A DNA stretch of 38,506 nucleotides. It comes from Chlamydomonas sphaeroides. Taxonomy: Eukaryota > Chlorophyta > Chlorophyceae > Chlamydomonadales > Chlamydomonadaceae. Below the pieces are notes generated by a model that saw nothing but the letters and a program-made list of their open reading frames with translations, was not told the origin of the DNA and searched no databases. The stretch is from positions 1,335 through 39,840 of the forward strand of contig BDDC01000895.1 of the NCBI GenBank assembly GCA_001662425.1, written 5' to 3'. Positions 1-9,775 of this stretch are shown piece after piece. Made by a program: the position numbers and the translations under genes. The stretch's first letter is position 1; the number at the start of each line of letters is the position of its first letter.

Positions 1-135
1 GGGCGCAGGCGCAGGCTGCGTAAGGCGGCCGCTGGGCGGTGACCAGGAGGGGCCGGTGGCATGAGGCATGTACACTAGGGGCAGCAAGCAGGGTAGGGCG
101 CTAAGCCATGCGGCTATTGTTTGTTTTAAAGTTTG

Positions 136-187
136 CATTCTTACTCAGGGTTTTAGGGTTGGGTTGGGTTGGCCCTACATTCTTACT
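136..187. repeat. Short interstitial telomere-like tract flanked by 10-bp direct repeat
   Basis: Positions 146-177 contain one exact TTTTAGGG unit (151-158), the Chlamydomonas-type telomere repeat, followed by three TTGGG-like units. The tract is bounded on both sides by the identical 10-mer CATTCTTACT (136-145 and 178-187). The flanking repeat looks like a duplication made on insertion, so the tract was probably added at a repaired break rather than left by a chromosome fusion. Confidence 0.6.
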
Positions 188-807
188 TTGTTTCCATGTC
201 ATCAGAGAACCTGTGGCTGGTGCCTTGTGGGTACAAGCGAGCAATTGCTGCACGAGCGGCGCCGGCCCTTGCCTAGCGTAGCAGCGGTGGGTGGCATGTG
301 TAGTCACGGCACGTGCTGCTGAAGAACGATGATGAATGCGGGTATTGCGCTGGGATGGGCGACAGCAGCTAGCCATCAATTTGCCGCGTTACGGGAGGCT
401 GGCGGGGAGTGGGGGCGCTGACAGCGCATGGTGAAGGGTGCGGGTGGCGGCTGAGCAGCGCCGGTTCGCCAACTGCGAGAGGACGACTCAGCGCTGGGTG
501 AGGGGCTGGCTTGCGAGCAACCCTCAGTCCATCGCCAGCAGCGAGAGGCACTGCCGAAGTTCGTGTGGTGCGGCCGTCGGCATGCCTGTTGTGGTGGTGT
601 GCCTGATTATATGCCGTATGCTGGGCCGGCGACTAGGCATCGCACGGTGTCTGTGCTGCGCAGCACAGCCCCTGCTGTATTTTATCTGCATCGGCTTTCC
701 AGGTCAGCGCACCGGCGGCACTGGATGTAACTCCTTACGCGCATCCTGTACGGTACTTCTACGTTTTACGCTTCATCAGATGGCCCCAGCAGGTTGCCAT
801 CCACTTC

Positions 808-1474
808 GGACTGCGCCTCTCTAACCCCTCACGTCGGAGATTCAGGTATCCCCATTCATTCTTATTCCACCAAAAGCCCCAGCAAGCTTCTCTACACCTC
901 ACTCACCTATCCGGTAAGTGGGGCTTGCTCCAACCATTGCAAGGGCCCAGGGCGCCACAACGGTCTCCGCTACCGGTTCCCAGAACGTCGGATGGAGAGG
1001 CAGAAGTGGTTCGCCAGATGTCTTGGCAGCTCACCCAAGCGCCGGACCGGAGCAGGAGGTCCGGAGCAGCAGGCCGCACACTGCTTAGTAGTGATAAGTC
1101 CAGGATGCGGGGCGGAGCCGCCCCCGCCATAACATCTGCCAGTACGGCAGCCGCGAGCGAGGTCAAGCCCCACGCTTTCCCGCTGGCATTGAATTCTCCG
1201 TACAATAGCCGCCAGCTCCGGGAGCCCCGCCGCTCAGGACTGTTGTAACGCGACCGTCTCTTGGCTTCTATCTAGTTCAGTCAAGGCTTTATGCCGAGTC
1301 AACGGCAGCGGCAGCCATGCTGCCACATGCCAGGGGCTCTTCAACCCTTATGGCAGCAGCTTTTTGTAGAATAAGATTAATGATAAACTAGAACGAAGTC
1401 ACAGAAGGAATATAGGAAGATTGAATGGGGATAACCTGACTCTCCGACGTTAAGTGTTAGGGAGGGGCAATCTC
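808..1474. mobile_element. Inverted-repeat (foldback/MITE-like) element
   Basis: Positions 808-868 on the plus strand match the reverse complement of 1407-1474 at roughly 80 percent over about 60 bases. The shared core includes ACGTCGGAGA, TCAGG and ATCCCCATTCA. Weaker similarity extends outwards to about 781 and 1505. A 16-base direct repeat (CTTATGGCAGCAGCTT) occurs at 1347-1362 and again at 1474-1489, at the right arm. There is no transposase frame between the arms, so a non-autonomous element is the simplest reading. Exact ends and a target duplication could not be fixed. Confidence 0.5.
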
Positions 1475-4229
1475 TTATGGCAGCAGCTTGGGAGAGAGAG
1501 GGGGCCCACTGCATGACTGAGCAGGAGCAGGAGTGCCGAGGGTGGCCATGCGAAAGCCACGCCGGCACTCGTGGCAGCTGTGCGGCTGTGGCTACGATGG
1601 GTGCCTGCCCTCCGCCGCTCCGCGCATCAGCCTGTGCGGCGCCGGGGTCCTGACCGAGCGGCCTGTACGGCAAGGCTGCAGCGGCTGCCCGGCCGGCTAT
1701 GTCCGGGTGAAGGGACCAGGGGTTGCGGCACAGACAAGTGCCGGCACGTCGAGCGCTGGTTTAGGAGGTGGTGGACGCCTACGTAAGCAACGCGGTTAGT
1801 TTTACTGAAGTAGCCCAATTGGCGAGAGCGGCTGGCAGTCCTCGATGAAGGACTGGGTGGGGGCTACGCCCATTTGACAGTCCGGATGGGGCCATCTAGT
1901 CACGAACCGTATTACAGGTGCCGCTCGGGTGCTCGAGGGCCAACGCCCCGATCCTGCAGTGGCTGGGCGCAGTGCACAGTACCGCCTACAGGAGACACAC
2001 GCCGCCATATCACGCCCTGCTAGCTACGCCACTATCCAGCCAGTAGATGGCCCTCAGCCAGTCAGCAGCTACGCGCAGCAGGGACACTGCTGCCGGCGAG
2101 CCGGCGCAGCCTGGCCAGCAACGGCCGTTGCGCGGACCTCCGCCGCTACACCAGTCCTGCAAACTCTGTTGCCTGCGAAGCCTCGAGGGACGCGCCGCGC
2201 CTCCACGCCGCGCTCTACTAAGTCTGTGGGCTCGGCCTCTGTGAAGCGACGGCCGCCGCGCTACCTTGCGACGACCGCCGCGCCGCGTTCCGCGTCAAGC
2301 CTCGGCCGGCCCATGCGAACCCGGCTTGAAGGCACCGCCGCAGCGTGATCAAAGTGCGCTCACGCGCCGTCCTTCCGGCCACCGCCGTCCATCAGCAGCT
2401 TCCGTCCGCATCCGGCCACCCTAGCCAAGCGCGCACACAACGCGCGCCCGGCCGCGATCCAAGGGCCAGCGACGCCCCGCCGGCGGCGGCCCTTATGAGA
2501 CACAGCAAACGCAAAATCGGCATGCGGCCTGGCTCCATGGGGGCGCCAGCCGCATGCTGTTGGGTCCGTCCATCCACCAAGGGGAATCCGCCTCGCGTCA
2601 CATGCCAGCCAGGCGCCTCGCACACCGGCGGCCGACGACGGGGGCCCCAACCACCAACCACACCGTGGAACACACCGACGCTACCTGCCGGCATGCAACG
2701 CCGCGCTCGCAACGGCACGCCGCCAGCGCACCTGCCGCAGAGCGGTTGCGCCGTTGGCTACCCAACCGCGCCAGCGCGACGGGCCCTCCACATGCCGGCA
2801 TCCATGGCGGCCTTCTCACACACCGATATGTTTGACGTGATCGAAACGGCAGTGCCGAGAAACGAACACACACATGCACATCCGCGCATGACGCAACCCA
2901 CGCAAACAGTTCACAATGACACAGCACAGCACGGCCACAGCACGGCACAAGAAACCGGGCGCACAGCGCCCAAGACCGCGCCCCGAGTTCCGATCGATTT
3001 AAGCATGAGGTAGCCCGGTGGCCGCCCGGCGGCGAGCCGTTGGTAGCGCCCACTTCTATATGTGGCGCCCCGCAGCGGGCGGGGACCTCCGGAGTGCGTC
3101 AGTTGTGTGGCAGGCGGGAGCCCGTGGATCGAGCATACGGGCCGGCATAGCGGCGATCCGCAGCCGGGGCCGGTCCGCCCCCACACGTTGCTCGCGACCC
3201 ACCGCGCACAACCCCACGTCGTGCGCCTTGATAGGGCAGGCCGCATATGAGGCGGCGAGCCGTGCCAATCAAACGCGGTAATAGCAAGTTGATCATTATT
3301 GCAGAACGCTGCAGCTACGGCTCGGGACTAAAGCAAGCGACTGGGCCTTGTCGCACGCTCGCGGCCACCAGAGCCCTGGGGCATAAGACCGACACCACCG
3401 GAACGCCGCGGCAGTCGGCAACGAGCCTACCCTCCGTTCAAGCGCCCTCCGCCATGCGCTCGGCGGCCCTGCCGGGGCCCTCGCGGTCCTCGACTCTGCC
3501 CGAACGGCCGTGGGTCGGAGGCTTCAGAGACCGCCGGCGCCTCCCCAACACTACCGCCACGATCACAAACACACCGGGAGCGAGCGGCCGTGGCCGCGGC
3601 CACGCTCCTCAACGCCAGCCCCCAGCGACTCACAGGAGAGGCCGCCCCCAGCTGCCAGCGCCCCGCAGCGGCCTTCCATGGCCTGGCGCAGGCCCAGCCC
3701 CACCCCTGGCCGTGCAGCGCGGGGCAGCGCTTGCATCCACAGCAGCGCGTGCCAAGCGGGGTGTGAAACACCCGGTCCCGGCAGGCGTCGTCACGAGGCA
3801 CTGCATGACTCACAGCATGGCGTGGCGCGTACGCGGCGGCTGCGCGAAGCCTGCCCGCCAACACAGCCTGCAGCTGTGGGAGAGCCGCCATGTGGCTGCC
3901 ACGTGCAGGGCAGCTGGCGGACACTCCGCCGCCACTCCGCAGGCGCCAGGCTGCCGCACTGCCGCCGCAGCGCTGCTGCACTGCCGGCACGCAGCCCCCG
4001 TCCTAGCCGTGGCCTTTGCCCAGTGCGGCGAAGTGGGGTGGCTGCTCATGGGAGGCAGTCGCGGCACTCGCCGGAGCGTCATCGAGGCCACGGCGGCGCT
4101 CAGGCCTGGCCGCCGCCGCTGTGCTGGTGGCGGCGGCCAGGGGCGCTGCACGCGCCCCCCTCCCCCGTGCAGCTTGCCACGCCGACGCCGCCGCTGCTGG
4201 GCCCCGGTGGTGCCCGGGCAGCCAACCGC

Positions 4230-7200
4230 TCAGACCTTGCTGTTGCTGACCGCCGCGGGCGTCGCCGACACGTCCTCGGCCAGCGGCTTGTCGCCGCACC
4301 TGCAGAGGGACCGCGCGTGCAAGGGTTGACAGGCCGGCGGAGAGGACCTGGCGGCCGGTAGCTGCCGCACCATGCTGCCGCCCCGCCTGGCACCCGGCTG
4401 CTGTTGCCAGCCTCCTGCCTGCCTGCCTGCGGTCCCGCCCTTCCATGTGTACCAGCCACAGGCAGCCCCACGCACCAGAGCGCCCAGATGGCGGCCCCCG
4501 CAACGTAGTGGAAGGCGGTGATGCCGAACACCAGGGGCCAGGAGCCCGTGGTCTGGGGATGAGGAGGTTGGGAAATGGGCAAGGGTGTGCCGCTGTGTGA
4601 TGAACAGACCACAGAGCGCAATTGCACGAACGTCGCCGAAGGCGAGCGACTCCCGCAGGTCCGCGGGCCCACGAGGAGGCGGGATGCAGGGCAGCGAGGA
4701 GGCACATGAGGGACAATGGCGCTTAGCAGCGCTGCCACTCCCTGCGAGCCCACCAGCGCGTCCCCTGCGAGCGACCTGTACAGCCACACAGCTACACGAC
4801 TGCGTCACCCCCTGCCCTCAAATGCTGCCCACCTGCAGCAGGTACCCGGTCACGGGCACCGACACCATGCCCGCCAGCGTGGCGGCGGTGTTGCCCGCGC
4901 CAAACACCAGGCCCGCGTTGCGCGGCGCGATGTCCAGGTGGCTGGCGCTCACGCCGCCCAGCGTGAGCGCGGAGAAGCCCAGGCCCAGGGTGATGAGGTT
5001 GGATGCCATGGATGCAGAGGCGCCCACCAGGGGCGACACCGCCAGGCACAGGCAGGCGGCGGGGCCGAGCATGCCCACCACCTTGGGAGGGAGGAAGGGA
5101 GGGAGGAGGGGAAGAAGGGGGGGGGCGCGATGGGTTGTGGAGGCGTGCATATAGGATAGACGAGATGGCGCATTTGCGGACAGTGCCGAGGCGCCTGCCT
5201 GTCTCGCGGCTCTCCGTCGCCGCTGGACCCACCCGTGCCCGCAGCCTCGGCGCATCCAAGGGGCCGCAGCGCCGACCCGCATAAGCTCCGACCCACATCA
5301 GCCCTGACCCACATCGCCTGCGCCGCCCTCACGCAGCCCACTCTGTCAGCGCCCTCAGTCCTTCCCACACCCTGATCATCTGGCCCCCTCGCGATGCTTC
5401 CCAGCCCGCAAAGTGGTCCAAGCATCCACGCGCCGCTTTGCCGTGTCGTGCCTTTCCGCAAGCACCCTGGCCCCGTGTCCCAGAACCCCGGGCACAGTCC
5501 AGCTCCGACCGCACCCCGCACCCCACCTGCAGCAGCCGCCGCACAGTCCCCACGCGCCAGCCGTTGCGCAGCATCGCATCCGCCAGGAAGCCCGTGGCAG
5601 CGCCCAGGCCACCCTAGGGAGTGGAGGGGAGGTGCAGTGCAGGGCGTTCGTTTGACAGGTAACAGAGAGTAAACACCCCCTACGCAAGGTGTGTATGTTG
5701 TGCTCCCTGCCTGCAGCGCTCCGAGCACAGCGAGCCAGCGGAATAACGATCGCGCGGTCGGGGCAGACGGGGGCGTCACGCAGACACGCACCGCAGCGCC
5801 GGCGCCGCCGCACTGCCGTACCTGGAACACGTACGGCAGCAGCGTGTAGCTGCCCAGGTCCGCAAGCTCCACGGAATAGTACTCGGAGAAAAAGGTGGGC
5901 AGCCAGTTGAGCAGGCCGTACATGCCCCAGCTCTGCGCGTACTGCGCGGCGCAGATGGCCCACACCTCGCGCCGCCGCAGCAGCGCCCAGGGCGAGGCCG
6001 GCGGCGGCGCCTCCACGCCCGTCGCCGCGCCCGCCTCGTCCACCGAGGCGGCGGGCGAGGGCGCGGGCGAGGCGTGCGGCGACACGGGGCGGTTGAATTT
6101 GTTGTCCATGGTGCTCACGGGCAGCCAGAAGGGCAGCCACAGCAACGCCAGCCCCGCGAACGAGTAGAAGACCCACTGCGGAGCGAGGGCACGGGAGGTA
6201 AGGCGGGGCGAGGGACCGAGGTCAGCACGGGGCACGGGGCCTCTGCATTGCGCGCCCGAGAGCTTCGCTGGCCTGCGCTCGCGGCAGCCACGCTCCACCC
6301 GCGCGCGCACCTCCCATCCGAAGTTGCTGATGATGTAGGGGCTGACGCCGAAGGCCAGCGCCGTGCCCGCGTACGAGGCAGCCGTCACGATGCCCACCGC
6401 CGTGGTCTGGTTGGCGGGCGGCACGTTGCGGGCTGGGGGGCAGAAGGGCACGGTGGGGAGGGAGGGAGCCTCAGAGAGGAAGAGAGGGTGAGTGTGGCGT
6501 GAGGCAGAGCTGCTGCACATGTACGGCGGCGTGAGGCGGCAGCGGGGAGCTGCGCGAGTGCGCCGCCGCTGCAAGCGGCGCCGCCCGGGCACCACTGCGG
6601 CGCTCGAGCCTAGGCGCAACATGGCGTGGACGCGGGCGGCATTGTCGCCCGCCTCTTGCCCAGCCTCTTGCGCTAGCGCTCCAGCCTGCCCTGCCCTGCC
6701 CTGCTGTGCTGCCGCAGCCGGCGCGAGCCCGGCCCGCTTGCAAGGCGACACGCTTGGGGGCCTCCGGCCACCGCTGGCCTCGGGGGCCTCTGCGAGCTAT
6801 GCTGCCTACGGCGGCAGCGCCCTTGGAGCTGCCCTGATAAGCAGCGCGTGCGCGCCTGGTTCATAGCATCTCCAGCCTCCACCGGCACAGCCCGTGGAGC
6901 CGGGGTGCGCGCCCGCGGCCCCTGCAGCAGCGCCTTCCCGGCACTCGACACCATACGACGCGCACCCATAGCCCTCCCGCTCTTCCCCTCCACGTGTCTC
7001 ACAGATGAGCGAGTGGATCGAGGGGAAGGCCACGCCCTCGCCCACGCCCAGCATGACGCGAGCCGCCAGCAGCGGCACCGTGCCCGCGGCGGCGGCGGCG
7101 GGGGTGGCGAAGGTGAAGATCGACCACACTGGGGGGGCAGGCGCCGGGCGGGGCGGGGAGTTCATTACGGGAGGCCGGCAAGCCCGCAACCCTTGACCGC

Positions 7201-8382
7201 CCTCCTTCCCCCAATCCCAATGCTCCCTCGCCTCCTCGCGCCGACCGGCGCCCTCTGGCCGAGTACACCGGAACCCTGCTCGACCTCCATGCGCCAAGCG
7301 CCCTGCCCCCGCCCGCCCCCTTCCTTTGCTTTTCGATCTTGCCCCATATCTGACCAATATCTGACGCTGACCGCTCCCATACCGCGCTGCCTGGCTTCCC
7401 ATCCCGTCTGCCCCCGCTCCCCGCCTCCGCCTCCTCGCCCCGTACTCACGCGCCACGCCCGCCGCAAGCACCATCTTGCCGCCAAACTGGTCCGCCAGCT
7501 TGCCTCCCAGGATCTGGGTGGTGGCGTAGCCTCCGAAAAACACCGACAGGATCACGCCCTGGTAGGCCTGGAGAGCGGGGTAGAGAGGCCAGGAACAGGC
7601 GGGCGTCAGGGGAAGGGATGTATCCAGGGGGAGGGAGCGTGGCGAAGGGAGCAGTCCCCAGCCGGGTCCCCAGCCCACCTCCACCTTGCCCACCCCGCCC
7701 AGGCCCCAACTGTCCAGCTGCCTGCCCCGAGGTCGCCTCACCTTGTCCCAGCCGAACTGCTGCGCCATTGGCAGCACGGCAGTCGAGATGTTGGAGCGGT
7801 CGGCGTAGCAGATGACGATCCCCATCGTGCACAGGCCAACCTGGGGATGCATGAGAGCACGAGACGGCATGCGGGCGGTTGAGGTACCCTCAAATAAATG
7901 AAAGCGCAGGTGAGTTCTAGGTGCGCTGTGGGGCGTGCCAGTCGGGGGCTTGCAGCCGTCGAACGGGCCCGTGGCCTGCCTTCTGCCGTGACGCCCCCGA
8001 CCTAGATCCCGGCAGCGGTCCACGGGTGATGGTGGGGCACGTGCGGGGGAGCTGCTCACCAGGTACTTCCAGTTGAAGCCGGGCGGCACGGGAGGGCCCG
8101 GCTGCTCCGAGCCGCTGCCGCCCGCGCGCCCCGGCGTGTACGACTGCGACTGCTGCTGCCTGTGGCGTGGGAGGTTGGGGTAGAGGGTGAGCCAGCGTGG
8201 GGCGAAACGCGTGGATGCGGCGGTGCGGTGCGGCTTCCAGAACGGCCGGCTCGTGCAACACCCACACGGCCACACGACCATGCAGCCAGCGAGCGAGGCC
8301 CTTACTTGGCTAGCGACATCTCCATGTCGGAGCCGCTGCGCCCTGCTACGCCGAGAGCCTCTGGCGTGAGGCCGCCCCGCAT
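4230..8382 (-). CDS. SLC17/PHT4-family anion transporter (major facilitator superfamily)
   Basis: Predicted anion (phosphate, ascorbate or organic anion) carrier. Exons (high to low): 8382-8306, 8159-8060, 7840-7742, 7567-7450, 7128-7003, 6432-6311, 6175-5822, 5613-5527, 5081-4833, 4552-4476, 4299-4230, giving 492 residues, usual for SLC17. Visible motifs are CYADRSNIS (about 70-78) in the first membrane segment, GGYATTQILGGKLAD with GGK after segment 2, RVMLGVGEG (about 155-163), SPYIISNFGW, an acidic/Pro-rich central loop, then WALLRRREVWAI, QSWGMYGLLNWLPTFF, SHLDIAPRNAGLVFGAGNTA and a C-tail CGDKPLAED. Exon 6 has SRNVPPANQTT where plant members usually have a WxPxxERS motif. The first in-frame ATG (8382) gives no obvious plastid transit peptide; an upstream exon could supply one, so location and start are open. 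It is divergent from the LIP2 gene. The family is certain; the substrate is not. Confidence 0.93.
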
Positions 8383-9775
8383 GCGCCGTCGCGAAGCTTG
8401 CGACTCGCGTTCGCTGCTGCTCGCTGGCTTGCCAACGCGCGGATTGCTGCCATCATCAGGAATCCCGTCACCTGTGCGCGACGGCGACGCGAGGGCGGCA
8501 GTCAGCGCTGCAAGCGCCGACCGCGCGACGAGGAACAACGTGCCATTTACGGCTCAGCCGCGCGCATCAGGCACTATGCCAAGGCGCGTTTCGCATTTGG
8601 AGCGGGCTGCAGCAACGGATGCGCGCGCATATCCTACGCACCCCGCGGCGATGACAACGCGCCGCCGACGCTCAGCGTCCGCCAGATGGATGGCCTCCCC
8701 AAAGCTACAAGTGGGACTCCACGGAGCGTGTGCGCTGAGCCTGCAGCGCCGCGCGCGCCGAGCGAGTCGTGGCAATGCCCTAGCCCCACGCGCCTGTTGC
8801 AGCAGGACGAGGGGCAGTGGCCATCGGATTGTCAACATCTAGCGTACGGATGCCCGCTCCGAGGCGATGTGACAGCTTGGCCGGCATGCTACTACTACGT
8901 TTTCCGCCTGCATGCCTACCGGGCACAGCAGTGGGCCATTAGCCTTGCTAGGACGCCAGCGTGACGAGACAGGATGAAGCCAGGATGCGGCGCGGATACC
9001 CGCTGCTGACAGCGCTAAACAGGGCTTTCCTCCGTTAACGCTGTGTGCTGGGCCCTATAATGGTAGCGATGCAATCACCGGTACTTCGGTGTGCAGATGC
9101 TGAAAACTGTGCACTTCGGTTCAGCTTGCGAGCTTGCGATGCGACCTTCGTTGATTCATGGGGGAAGAGTAAGCCCTTGCACTACGGTACTCCACAGGCG
9201 CACCAAGCAGTTCACATAGATCACACGAGTCCATCTGGAGCTGAATTGAAAGCAAACGGGCAAGCGGGCACATGAACCTCATGAAGATGCACCTCGAGGT
9301 TGCGCACCGTTAGTTACCCTTCACGGTGGAACACATCTTGTGAGGGATTGAAATCCAATTGACCTACGGCTGGCGGGCCGCCTTTGCCCAGCCGACCGCC
9401 ACGATGCCTCCGACGACGGGGGCCCCCAATGGCGCTGCGCTGCACAGCTGCCCGTGCCAGCCACGCAGCCTGTCATGGCGGCTGGTGCCGGCATCAGTAC
9501 CGCAGTCATCACGGCCTGCCTGGGTAACGCCAGCGGCGTCGCGGTCTTCTGTAGGCGCTATCCTGACGTCGCCAACTAGCGGATCACGCCCTGCGCTCAG
9601 TGCCGCCGGCGCATCAGCCTGCAGCCGCCTCTCAGCCCAAGCGCCAGGCTTGACTCATCACGGGCACGCTCAGCCCCGTACATGGCTCTCTACACCCTCG
9701 GGGCCCCCGCGGACACTATCCGCTCGGAGCACCAGCGTCGCCCGCTCGGCAGCTCCGGCCGCTACAACCACAGCC
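8383..9775. other. Divergent intergenic region between transporter and LIP2
   Basis: About 1.4 kb separates the two divergent start codons and should hold both promoters and 5' UTRs. A TATAAT-like string lies near 9056. On the plus strand the LIP2 frame stays open back to an ATG at 9404, so 9404-9775 may code for a Ser/Arg/Ala-rich N-terminal extension of LIP2. I see no other gene. Confidence 0.5.

Larger units (their letters stand above)
1..4229. other. Gene-poor, repeat-bearing flank; no supported gene
   Basis: I see no convincing gene here. The open frames are overlapping, GC-driven, rich in Pro/Ala/Arg and show no family motif. From about 2350 to 2970 the plus strand is strongly C/A-skewed, and 3020-3265 holds a 13-14 base near-direct repeat (GGCGGCGAGCCGT at about 3027 and 3251). 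The stretch just below 4230 should hold the 3' UTR of the minus-strand transporter, but no TGTAA polyadenylation motif was seen on that strand. The telomere-like tract and the inverted-repeat element are listed separately. Confidence 0.55.

Noticed and set aside
1533..1799. Small Cys-containing frame (LCGCGYDGCLP...GCSGCPAGY)
   Set aside because: The Cys spacing matches no module family, there is no signal peptide, and no splice partners were found nearby.
3247..4361. Two long plus-strand frames (3247-4329 and 3510-4361)
   Set aside because: Both are Pro/Ala/Arg-rich without motifs and run into the last exon of the minus-strand transporter, so they are probably chance open frames over its 3' UTR.
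4100..4475. Continuation of transporter exon 10 to a stop at 4100 (long Arg/Pro tail)
   Set aside because: A GTGCGT donor at 4475 and an acceptor before 4299 give the family-like short tail CGDKPLAED and keep frame, which fits SLC17 better than a 125-residue low-complexity tail.
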